Assembly: GCF_954871325.1 (NCBI RefSeq)
Contig: NC_088775.1
Coordinates: forward strand, 87,149,561-87,213,560
Source of the DNA: Gordionus sp. m RMFG-2023
Taxonomy: Eukaryota; Nematomorpha; Gordioida; Chordodea; Parachordodidae
Direction: 5' to 3'
DNA length: 64,000 nucleotides
Positions 47,718 to 58,645 of this stretch are shown piece after piece. The notes under the pieces were generated by a model that was given only the letters and a program-made list of their open reading frames with translations, did not search any database and was not told where the DNA came from. The stretch's first letter is position 1. The number at the start of each line of letters is the position of its first letter. The translations under genes and the position numbers were made by a program.

Positions 47718-48870
47718 CATAGGCGTAGCCAGGATTTTCATAAGGGGTGGGGAAATCAAAAAAGTAATGGGGGCTTTGCCCCAGACCCCATTTTGGTTAC
47801 TTTAACCTATATATAGTCATAAAATATTTTTACAAATTTTAATAAAAAAAATAAGCCTGGAACAAATATGAAATATATTTTTATAAGTTTATATAAAATA
47901 AAAATATAATAAATTACTTGTATTGTATATACCTTAATATAAAAGCATGGTAATAATTTATTCCAAACAATTATAAGAAATTTATTTATAATAAGTAAGT
48001 AGACATATAGTTGATTTTACCCTATTATATAGAATTAGTTATAAAATACTAGGTAAAATTCCAATTTTACAGACATATTTGACAGTTAGAGAATATATTA
48101 CAGTTAATAATCTGACAAAATTTACTAATCAATGCTCTTAATATTAAATATAGCAACAATATGCATACAATTATTTAACGCCATCTATTTTATTTAAGTA
48201 TATATAAATTTAATCTTCATATTATTCATCCCACAATGTTTTTAAAAGATATTTTCTGATGTCCTTATCAATATTTTATAGTTTTCTGTAAAATATGTAA
48301 TTCGCTATATTGGTAAAAATACTTGATTGTCATTTGATAATTAGATATATTGTAAATCGACGACATATAATATTCCACTGTTTATATTGTGCTTTAATAT
48401 TTTTTTAATTTATGATTTAATTTTATTAATAGTTTTCTAATTATATTTTACTTTTATTGAGATAAATAAATTTAAATTACTCACTTTATAAAAAATTATA
48501 TTTGATATATTATATTATTTAGTAATTTTATAGATCTATTATTAATAATTATAATACATTTCACTTCTGTCTTAAGACTTATCCTTGGCCTATATTCCAT
48601 TTATTAAAAAACATTTTTGGTTCATTTTATATATTTATAAATTTATTTTCTCAAAAATCTATAAATTATGATGAATAGTTTTATAAAAAAATATCAACCT
48701 TTACATTCTTTCTTTTAAATTATTATTTAAGATATATGCAAACATATATGAGGGTCAGGGAGTGGGGAGAGGACTAAGGGGGATATTTTTTATTAGCTAT
48801 AAATGATATTTACAAAAAGTGATAAATTTCTGAAGGGGGGAAATTTCCCCTTGCCCCCCCTGGCCCTATG
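47718..48870 (-). mobile_element. Non-autonomous element Y, copy 2 (1153 bp)
   Basis: Ends CATAGGCGTAGCCAGGA and, reversed, CATAGGGCCAGGGGGGGC. A perfect 8-bp duplication AGCTACTT lies at 47710-47717 and 48871-48878. It is reverse-oriented relative to copy 1 at 20518. It has no coding capacity. The 8-bp duplication suggests hAT-type mobilisation, though the CATAG terminus is off the usual hAT consensus. Confidence 0.88.
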
Positions 48871-48878
48871 AGCTACTT

Positions 48879-50279
48879 TGTGTTGTATATGCAAATTAGA
48901 ATGTTAATTTTTGGAAGTTATTATTCATAAATAAATTGTAGACGAAGATAATATTTTTTTTGGGTAATTTTTTTAAGTAAATGATCTTAAATTTAACATA
49001 ATATTATTTTATAAATTTTCATATATTCAAATTAATGGTAAAACAATTATGATATATATCGCGTTAAAAGTGAGAATCAAGAGATAAATGATTATTAATT
49101 TTTTAAAATATAATTTGGATTCCTGATCGAATAAAATATAGTCATTCCAATATAATAATAATTCTAATTGCGAGTGTTAGTTAACATCGATAATAATATA
49201 ATCAACTTCTATATACAATTTCAATTCAAGCTTGCAGCCAACTGCAACACTTTGCTCCTTAAGAATTCAATTATGTTTTCTTAATTCTATGTCTTCTTCT
49301 TTTCAAAGTATATTTTATTATATCCATATTTTTTAAATTATGTTATTTTTAAAATATTAATCACTACAATTCCCGGATGAGTCCGTTCAAAAGCCCTGTT
49401 CATTGGATGGAGCAGGCTAATTTTAAAAAAAGTTATAATGGGCGAGCAAAAAAATTTAGACCGGGGAGGACAATTTATACATAAAATTCAAATGTGTAAA
49501 ATTTTAAAAAGGCACCCTGGGAATTTGAACTTTGATATTTTTTTGAATTTTAAACTAATATTTTGATTTTGATAAATATTGTTTTAATATAAATTAAAAT
49601 ATCATTTATTTTAAATCTTAAGAGTTGTTTAATTAAAATACTAAATCTATAAATAATACTCATAAAAAATGTTGTTTAATTGTTATAATCCAATAAATAT
49701 ATAATTCAGATATCAAAAGCAATGATTTATAAAACAGTTATCATAGAAATAGATAGCTAGAAGAGAGATATAAGTGCCTGGATAGAAATTTTTAAACTGT
49801 GCTGTAAAAGCGTACAATTCGGGGGGTGGCGACTTATAATTATATTTTAACCAGCTGGTACGGGCCTAATTAAAAAAAATTTAAGGGTCAAATTTTTAAA
49901 AAAAATAATAGAACCAGGCTGGATAAAAATTTCAACCGGGCCGGGCCTAGCGTACCTTTAGTTTCTAGTTTCGGACGCCAACCTAAATGGTTTGTGTTCA
50001 TTTATTACCTTTTTATATCTATTTTTGCTGGGGAAATTCATAGGTATCAATATCTTCTGAAAGCTAGGAAATGAGTCTGTAAGTTATGAAGAAAGCGTTA
50101 GACAGGATAGCATATAATATTCCAATAATAAATTTAATAAACAAATTAAAGCTCAATAATCATTTTCATTATTACAATTTAAAGAAAATTAAAGATTCTA
50201 TCATAAAATTGGTTTTCCAGACTAATTTTTATAATATTAGTTAATTTGTATTGTTTAAAAATAAATGTTTTTAATAAAG
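48879..50279. other. A+T-rich intergenic stretch with worn repeats
   Basis: Around 49380-49530 and 49840-49990 there are G- and C-rich patches (GGGCCGGGCCTAGCG) typical of small terminal-repeat elements. Ends could not be fixed. No gene seen. Confidence 0.4.
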
Positions 50280-51000
50280 TCACTATTAGCAATTATCGCG
50301 ATATTGTCCGTGAATCGTGATAATGACTTTGTGCCATATATCGCGATTATTAATTTGCGATAAAAAGTCTAGCTGAATAGTATTCGCTAATGTGGATTTG
50401 AGATAATGATTTCGCTATAGATTCCATTCGCTATAATACACATTCGCGAAAAAGTATTTTGGGATAAATTTTTCGCGGAACTGACATGGAACCGAATATT
50501 TATATTTAATTTTAATTTATAAATTTATATAATCTTTAATTGTTTTGTAAATTAAAATATTAGATTACCACATGTGAATTTTTATAATTATTTTCAAACC
50601 TAGAAAATAACAATTACATAATAACTTTATTTAAAAATTTATAATTTAATATTTTTAAAATATTTTATATAGAACTTAAACATGTTATTTAGAAAAATAC
50701 ACTGGCCAACACTCATCATAAATATAAAATCTCTTTTGTTTTCCTAATTAAATTAACTTTAATTTGTGTCTATTTATTATTAAAGCAACTAGATAATTAT
50801 TAACTTTCTTAATCAGGTCATTATTATTCAGAATATGATTTATTCTGTTTGAAATTAATTTTTGAATCAAAAAAAAAATTAAAAGAAAAGTTTATTTAAA
50901 AAAAAAAAATTATATAAGACAATTTTGAAAATTAGACAGCTAACTAGACACCTTAGTGAAACATTTTACGACTTATGGATACAGTATATATATTTTAAAT
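50280..51000 (+). repeat. Dispersed repeat X, + copy
   Basis: CGCGATA-rich cluster (50290-50470) followed by the conserved tail with CCAACACTCATCATAA and AAATCTCTTTTGTTTTCCTA and then GACAGCTAAC. Matches 2255-2800 and the split copy 52020-57527. Confidence 0.65.
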
Positions 51001-52019
51001 ATGGTGGAAATTTCTTTCTGTAGAACAATTTAGTTAATCACAGTTTGTTACCAGTGTTTTAATTGAATGTCGTTTATTTCTTCTTTTTTTGTGAAATAGG
51101 CTATGCAAATTTTAGAGATATGCAAAGCCTGCCCCATAGATTAGGCCTACCATCTAAGCTGGGTAGCGCATAAAAAAATTTCAGGACAGAAAATTAGACA
51201 AAAAAACATATTTAGGCCGGGTATTAACAATTTATATATATATATAGAGCTGAATATCTTGAATCTGCGCTATCGTAAAGTTTTGATAGGCCATCGCGGA
51301 CATTAAAATATTGATATATATATTTTTTTTCAAATTTCAAACTAATATTTTGATTTAATAGTCGAAGATAAATCACAATTTTTAAGAGCTTTTCTAACTA
51401 AAATACTAAATCATATAAGTAATATAGTATAATTCACCAAAAAATCAAACTTTTTATTTATGATATTATCAAATAACAAATACACAATACAGATATCAAA
51501 AATAATTACTTATATATAAGGTTGTTGTAGAAATAGGCAGCCATAGAGAAGGGATATAAAGACCTTAACTTATATAGGGAAAAAATTGGATACAGATAAT
51601 TTTAATGAAAAAAAACGAATCGTGGAGTATATTTTGAAAATTTTTAACTAGCCTGTCAAATTTAAAAAAAAAAATTAACTAGCCAAGGATCGTAATTTAA
51701 CTGTCCTGTGCCGGCTTGGGCCGTGCCTTACATACATCTAGTTCCGGACACCCTTCAAACGGGTTTAGTTTATATGGGGGGACAGGCCTCTAAATTATTT
51801 TATTTAGCATAAGAGTTCTATATCGTTAAAAGTCGGTCATGAGGAAAGTATAGGACAGAGCATAAAAAGTTATGATCCAATAATAATTTTTATTTTACCA
51901 ATTCTAAGCTCGATATTGATATAAATTTAATAAGAAATTAACTCTAAGAATCTATCTTTCGAAATAATTTTTTTTTAAATATTAGTTGATTTCTAAGGTA
52001 TTAGAAATAAATGATTTAT
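51001..52019. other. A+T-rich stretch with G/C-rich small-element remnants
   Basis: TTAGAGATATGCAAAGCCTG near 51112 resembles the terminus at 57922, but a matching right end was not found. Similar debris lies near 51690-51760. No gene seen. Confidence 0.4.
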
Positions 52020-52554
52020 AATAAAATAGTTACTATTTAGCAATTAATTGCGCTATTGACTTCGCGATAATATCTTAGCGATATATGTTTCTATATAGTA
52101 TCTTGCGATAATTACCTCGCTTTATAATGTTTGCGAGTTTTGATTCGCTATAAAATGTTTCTCAGAAATGTTTTTAGCTTTAAAAATTCGCGATATTGTT
52201 TTGGAGGAATAGTAATCCATTAATGCTGATTAGCGATAAATGTTCCGCGAGAAAGTGTTTCGCTATAAAAGTTTACCTGAATTGACATGGAACCCAATAT
52301 TTTAATGGTAGTTAAAACTTTATAATAGTTAATCGGTAAATAAGTTTAAGATAAACCATATATATTTTTACATAATCGTTAATCGTTTTGTAAAATAAAA
52401 TATAAGATCCCCACTCCACTTCCAAATTTTATAACTATTCTCAAACCTATAAAGTTACAATTGATAATTCTAATAAAATATGTTTAAAAAATAAGACGCC
52501 ATCTAGCGGTTACGTTTTTCTAACATTTTTATAACATTTTTGGAAACTTAAATG
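52020..52554 (+). repeat. Dispersed repeat X, left half of a copy split by a hAT-like element
   Basis: CGCGATA cluster at 52050-52280 then GACATGGAACCCAATA and CGCCATCTAGCGGTTACG. The sequence resumes at 56605-57527 after the 4-kb insertion, with the target CTTAAATG present on both sides. Confidence 0.75.
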
Positions 52555-52620
52555 TAGTGTTGTTAAAAAGCCGAGTTTTTACGGCTCCGACCTCGAGGCC
52601 GGAGCCGAAAAATTGGCTTA

Positions 52621-52838
52621 GGCTCAAGCCGGCTCAGAAGTTGGCTCAAGCCGGCTCAGGAGTTGGCTCAAGCCGGCTCAGGAGTTGGCTCAGAAGTTGG
52701 CTCAAGCCGGCTCAGGAGTTGGCTCAAGCCGGCTCAGGAGTTGGCTCAAGCCGGCTCAGGAGTTGGCTCAAGCCGGCTCAGGAGTTGGCTCAAGCCGGCT
52801 CAGGAGTTGGCTCAAGCCGGCTCAAGAGTTGGCTCGAG
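52621..52838 (+). repeat. 22-bp minisatellite, about 9 units
   Basis: The unit starts AAGCCGGCTCAGG and ends GTTGGCTC. One shortened unit lies near 52683-52702. The core GGCTCAAGCCGGCTCA is the reverse complement of the core of the 12-bp array at the other end of the same element. Confidence 0.92.
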
Positions 52839-53204
52839 TCTTATTTTAAGCCAAAATTTATTTATTTAATGTTAAAAAACAATATAATATATATTTATTT
52901 TTTTAAAACTAATTTATATATTATGAAAATAGTTTATTGATTTGATGTATTTTTAATAAACAATATGCTGCAATAAGAATTTTAAATTTTCATTTGAGCA
53001 ATATTTTGGAGAATTTTCTTATAAATAAACAATCTTTGAGGTGAAATCTTTTATGTTTTTTTTAATCATCTTTGTAAAACTATCTATTTTTTTGTATATT
53101 TAAAGAGGTGGTTAAATAATTTTTAAAAATATTTATATTAAACTTTTTTATGTTATTTTATATGTATTTTTAAAGGAAAATATTTTAATGTGACAATTGT
53201 CATA

Positions 53205-54645
53205 TTCGTTTTTTATACATTTTTGAAACTTTTTGACATATTTATATTGTAAAGAGGTTAAATTATAAATTCAATGAAGATGTAACTTATAAAAGTGACA
53301 ATTGTTGTCATAATCGTTATTTTTGAACTTTTTTGAATTTTTTTAAAGTAAATAGGTAAAAATATATATTGTAAATAAGATAAATTAAAATTTCAGTGAA
53401 GATGTACCATAGAAAAGTGACAATTGTCATAATCGTTATTTTTGAACTTTTTTGAGTTTTTTTAAAGTAAATAGGTAAAAATATATATTATAAAGATGTT
53501 AAAATAAAATTTCAGTGAAGATGTACCATAGAAAGGTGACAATTGTCATAATCGTTATTTTTAAACTTTTTTAAGTTTTTTTAAAGTAAATGGGTAAAAA
53601 TATGTTTTGTAAACATGTTAAATTAATATTTCAGTGAAAGTTTATTATAGAAAAGTGAAAATTGTCATAATCGTTATTTTTGAACTTTTTTGTGTTTTTT
53701 TAAAGTAAATAGGTAAAAATATGTTTTGTAAACATGTTAAATTAATATTTCAGTGAAAGTGTACTATGGAAAAGTGACAATTGTCATAATCGTTATTTTT
53801 GAACTTTTTTGAGTTTTTTTAAAGTAAATAGGTAAAAATATATATTATAAAGATGTTAAAATAAAATTTCAGTGAAGATGTACCATAGAAAGGTGACAAT
53901 TGTCATAATCGTTATTTTTAAACTTTTTTGTGTTTTTTTAAAGTAAATAGGTAAAAATATGTTTTGTAAACATGTTAAATTAATATTTCAGTGAAAGTGT
54001 ACTATGGAAAAGTGACAATTGTCATAATCGTTATTTTTGAACTTTTTTTAAAGTAAATAGGTAAAAATATATATTATAATGATGTTAAAATAAAATTTCA
54101 GTGAAGATGTACCATAGAAAGGTGACAATTGTCATAATCGTTATTTTTAAACTTTTTTAAGTTTTTTAAAGTAAATGGGTAAAAATATGTTTTGTAAACA
54201 TGTTAAATTAATATTTCAGTGAAAGTGTACTATGGAAAAGTGACAAATCATAATCGTTATTTTTGAACTTTTTTGAGTTTTTTTAAAGTAAATAGGTAAA
54301 AATATATTTTGTAAACATGTAAATTAATATTTCAGTGAAAGTGTACTATGGAAAAGTGATAATTGTCCAAAACTTTATTTTTGAACTGTTTTGAATTTTT
54401 TACAAATAAATAGCTAAAAATATATATTGTAAACAAGTTAAATTAAAATTTCAGTGAAGATGTAAGAAAAGTGACAATTGTCATAATCGTTATTTTTGAA
54501 CTTTTTTAAAGTAAATAGGTAAAAATATATATTGTAAACAAGTTAAATTAAAATTTCAGTGAAGATGTACCATATAAAAGTGACAATTGTTGTCATAATC
54601 GTTATTTTTAAAGATATTTGATTTTTTTGACGCAAATGGGTAAAA
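53205..54645 (+). repeat. Tandem array, about 12 units of roughly 118 bp
   Basis: Landmark CAGTGAA recurs at about 53394, 53512, 53631, 53750, 53869, 53989, 54098, 54217, 54334, 54452 and 54556. Most units contain the perfect 10-bp palindrome GACAATTGTC followed by ATAATCGTTATTTTTGAAC. Two sub-types alternate irregularly: one with GAAGATGTACCATAG, the other with GAAAGTGTACTATGG. A single-copy relative of the unit sits in each arm of the palindromic hAT near 36034-36090 and 41720-41780. Confidence 0.92.
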
Positions 54646-56037
54646 ATATATATTGTAAATATTCGTGTAGTTAAATTGCTAGGTTGGGTCGAATTAGCAT
54701 TATTTTTGGTTGGGTTTTTGGTCGAAAAAATGAACCAAAACCAAAGCAAACAAATTGGTCGACCAAATCCATAGACCCGAGCACCGACCCAAGCACTGAC
54801 CTGAGCACCAACCCAAATCAACTTATAATAATTTATTGTTAATGTTTTGATCAATTTTATGCATAGAGGACGAATATTTCAATAACAGTCTTTTTTAAAA
54901 AATTGTATACTTATATTAAAAATTAGAGGAGAGTAATTAAATTTCATATTAATTAAATAATTGATATGGAATTCGAAATAATTACCTTCTAAGACCGGGA
55001 AAAATTTATTATAGGAATTTATCGATTTTTAGATATTTATAATTCATATATCATCGAAAAATGAGGATAATTTATGTTGATTTAATTCTTGCCCTAAAGT
55101 TATAAAAATTGGTTAAGGCTCAAACAGATTTGATATGCTGGCTCAGGAGTTGACATTAGTCACCTCAGGAGTTGACTCTAGTAGGCCCGACTTTAATTTT
55201 AAGCTGAAATGCTTTTATTTGTTGTTTAACTCTAATTCGATAGATATTACAAATTAATGTATAGCCTAAAATTGCCTTCCCATCAAAATATTTTTACATT
55301 TATCCAAAATATCCCTCTAGCGAGTAGTTCTAACTGATCTTTGGTCACATATATCGATTGAAAGATCCTTCAGTGCACTACGAAGTAACCACATTACGAA
55401 ATAAATTTGACAAATATACTTTAGACGATATTATAATCATAAAACTTAATATAAATTTGTTAAACAAAGTTATCTTTTTCGATATTCATTTTATTAATAT
55501 TTGTGAATAATTTTATATTTGTCATAGAATAAATAAAATAATTTTAATGAAATTGTTAAAACTTTTGATAGTTTTGAGGGAATTTTTACGGGTCATTAAA
55601 TTAAAAGTAAATAAAATATAGATTTAATCACTTGATAAACCATGATATTTTTTAAAATTCTATATTGATAAATTTGCTTAGTCTATTTTTATAACACTTA
55701 TTTTTTGTGGATAAAAATAACCCCGGTCCGGTCTCCCGTATTTGATTGAAACAATCTAAGTTTTATATGATCAGATTAGCTTCTGCTTACAATTATTCCA
55801 CACATAGCCCTTATAAAAACAAATTTCCAAACTTGCCGAAAAAAATTTCAGTTTTATTTATTTTAATATTAATAACTTCCATTTTTTTTTTACTTATTTT
55901 TTGTTTTTTCCATAATAGCATAGCATAACTAACTTCCAATTCTATCTATTTACCCTCCCTTTTTTTCCCCCAAAAATTAATTCCATATTTCGGCTAATCC
56001 GGCTTGGCTCAGCCATTTAACAACACTAATAGCCATC

Positions 56038-56515
56038 GGCTTGAGCTATCGGCTTGAGCCATCGGGTAGAGTTATCGGCTTGAGCCATCGGCTAGAGCTA
56101 TCGGCTTGAGCCATCAGCTTGAGCTATCGGCTTGAGCCATCGGCTTGAGCTATCGGCTTGAGCCATCGGCTTGAGCCATCGGATTGAGCTATCAGCTTGA
56201 GCTATCGGCTTGAGCCATCGGCTTGAGCTATCGGCTTGAGCCATCGGCTTGAGCTATCGGCTTGAGCCATCGGCTTGAGCTATCGGCTTGAGCCATCGGC
56301 TTGAGCCATCGGCTTGAGCCATCGGCTTGAGCTATCGGCTTGAGCCATCGGCTTGAGCCATCGGCTTGAGCCATCGGCTTGAGCTATCGGCTTGAGCCAT
56401 CGGCTTGAGCCATCGGCTTGAGCTATCGGCTTGAGCCATCGGCTTGAGCCATCGGCTTGAGCCATCGGCTTGAGCCATCGGCTAGAGCCATCGGCTTGAG
56501 CCAGCCGGCTCAATG
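56038..56515 (+). repeat. 12-bp minisatellite, about 40 units
   Basis: Tandem CGGCTTGAGCCAT with a frequent variant GAGCTAT. Immediately followed by CCGGCTCAATGAGCCGG and the right end of the hAT-like element. Confidence 0.92.
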
Positions 56516-56612
56516 AGCCGGCTTGAGCCTGAGCCGAATTTTTGGCTCAGAAACTGGCTGAGTTTTCGGCTAAGCCGGCTTGGCTCAGCCATTTAACAAC
56601 ACTACTTAAATG

Positions 56613-57527
56613 TGCCATTTAAAAAAATATATTGCCCTACAGTTGTCATGAGTATTAAATCTCTTTTGTTTTCCTAGTTAAATTTACTTTAATGTTGTGT
56701 CCATTTATTTAAAAGACGATAATTATTAACTCCCTTACTCAGTTCATTATTATTTAAAAGTAGCCTATATTATATTATTGAAAGTTAACTAATAAATTAA
56801 CTTAGAAAAGTTTAATCTTTAGAAGATGGTAAAATGTTTATAAAATGAATATCCAAATAATTTTTTTTATTAATTTCTTAAAAATCAAAATAATGATCCA
56901 GTATTGACGTTTAACAAAATTAAATGGGAAAACCTGCTTTCATAACATACTAGGACAAAATCTACTTTATTTCATGAAACATATATAAAAAAAATATAAT
57001 TTTTATTCATTTTTATACGAACTAAATATTTTTCGTGTAAAAATTTGAATGCGCATAAAAACAGACGATTTACAATTTATAACTAATAATTTACAAAACA
57101 AAATATTTGCATAATTAAAAATATTAAAAATCGAACTACAAAAATTAAATACTCACCCCCCCCCCCCCCAATAAAAAAACCTATATTCATATATGAATAA
57201 AAAAACCAAAATATTTAATTACAACTTTATTTAAATTTCATAAAAATAAGATCAAATCTTATAACATTATAATATAATATTATAAAAAGTAAAAATTTAT
57301 ATATTTAATCCTTATTTCTCAATAATATTTTAATTGACAATATTTAGGCTAATTGAAAATAAAGGAGCTAACGACACCGAATGAAACTTTTTACGATTCT
57401 TGGTCGGTTACAGTATCAATTTAAATATTTAAAAAAAAATATTTAGAACGTAATATAAAACTTTATATTGATAAGGAGAGATAAGGAGAGGGAACCCGGT
57501 TAATGCCTGTGAAGAATGAGTTTGACT
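56613..57527 (+). repeat. Dispersed repeat X, right half of the split copy
   Basis: Continues from 52554 across the insertion: AAATCTCTTTTGTTTTCCTA, then a C-run at 57157-57169, GAGCTAACGACACCGAAT and the terminal CGGTTAATGCCTGTGAAGAA also found at 1115-1135. Confidence 0.7.
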
Positions 57528-57750
57528 TAGTGTTTGTTGTTACGATTATTTGAGCCGATTTTTAAAAACGTCTAACTCAATATTATAGCCAGGAAAACAT
57601 TGCATAAGCGTCGAGATTTAGCCAATAGATGTTCAATCCTATGTGCCATCTGTGAGCAAAATCTTTAAGCCCGCGTAATATTTTTCTGGATAAAATATCG
57701 AGTTAGCCGTTTTTAAAAATCGGCTCGAATTGAGCCCTTTAACAACACTC
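57528..57750. mobile_element. hAT-like MITE, 223 bp
   Basis: Left end TAGTGTTTGTTGTTACG, right end GAGCCCTTTAACAACACTC, with inner inverted arms around GAGCCGATTTTTAAAAACG. Perfect 8-bp duplication GTTTGACT at 57520-57527 and 57751-57758. Confidence 0.88.
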
Positions 57751-57921
57751 GTTTGACTTAGCTTTTAACTCACTTTAGTATTATTTAAAAATGTTTCTAC
57801 GCTGTAGGAATCGATAAATTAATTTTATTTAAAAAAATATATATTTTACTCTTCTTATTTTTACTCATCTACTATATACTATGAAAAAACGGTTATAAAT
57901 TGATCGAAATGAAGTTGAAAC

Positions 57922-58061
57922 TAGAGATTTGCAAAGTTAGGCCCATCCCGTACCCGGCCCGAATCCGGTCAGGCCCAAAGGGCATGGCAAAACTCTTTTT
58001 AAAAATTTCGGGTTCGAGCCGGGCCGGCAAAATGAAAAATTAGGCCCGATGCAGATCACTA
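57922..58061. mobile_element. hAT-like MITE, 140 bp, G+C-rich
   Basis: Left end TAGAGATTTGCA, right end reversed TAGTGATCTGCA, with inner palindromic GGCCC/GGGCC words. Perfect 8-bp duplication GTTGAAAC at 57914-57921 and 58062-58069. Confidence 0.85.
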
Positions 58062-58069
58062 GTTGAAAC

Positions 58070-58645
58070 CCTATGAATAATCCAATAAGGTTTACTCAAA
58101 GTCTGGGTCCAAAAATTGAAAATATTTATACAATTACTATTACTTTGTAATCAAAAATCAAGAAAACAAATAATAAATTAAATATATCGATTTTTCTTTC
58201 CCTATCTTTTTTAATTACCAAAATATGATGATCTAACAAGAATAAATTAAAACAAAAAGATGAAAATTTTCGCATTTATTTATCTTGTAAAAATAGCAAA
58301 ATTAACAAGTTTTATTTTATTTTATTTTTTTATCTCTTTAAGCAAAATTTTTCCTCATCTTTATTATTTATTTATTTTATTTTTCTTACCAATTTAAATT
58401 TAACCTAATAAAGAGAGAATCCTTGTTTAAATATAAATATTTTTCTTCTTTTTACAAAATTTTGTATTTAACTTCTAAAAAAATGAACAATTAAAATACA
58501 TATAAGAAATGATATATAATATAATATAACCTTGCTCAATTTAATATTTGTCTAAATTATAATTTTTATTTTACTTATAAAAAAAAAGAAATGTTTAAAA
58601 ATTTTATAAACTTTTGCAACTTTTGCACTGATTAAAAAAAAATCT
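58070..58645. promoter_or_regulatory. Upstream region of SQOR
   Basis: 576 bp of A+T-rich DNA up to the SQOR start codon. It contains TTTATTTTATTTTA-type runs but no motif that can be singled out as a promoter. Confidence 0.35.

Larger units (their letters stand above)
52555..56604. mobile_element. 4.05-kb hAT-like non-autonomous element with subterminal minisatellites
   Basis: Left end TAGTGTTGTTAAAAAGCCG, right end reversed TAGTGTTGTTAAATGGCTG, and a perfect 8-bp duplication CTTAAATG at 52547-52554 and 56605-56612. Inside: a 22-bp minisatellite next to the left end, a block homologous to the arms of the palindromic hAT (52840-53110 against about 35650-35960), a 118-bp tandem array, another arm-like block (54660-55900 against about 35540-37200), then a 12-bp minisatellite before the right end. 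An internal copy of the right terminus lies at about 56010-56030. No transposase is encoded; open frames at 52557-52940 and 56280-56513 are products of the minisatellites. Confidence 0.88.

Noticed and set aside
52557-52940. 127-residue open frame rich in SRLRSWLKPAQELAQAG repeats
   Set aside because: It is a translation of the 22-bp minisatellite, and other frames are open in the same way. There is no start context or homology.
53205-54645. CRISPR-like array
   Set aside because: Units are contiguous 118-bp tandem repeats without unique spacers, in an animal genome and inside a transposon.
56280-56513. Minus-strand frame of repeated SSRWLKPMAQAD units
   Set aside because: Product of the 12-bp minisatellite, whose unit length is a multiple of three and keeps any frame open.
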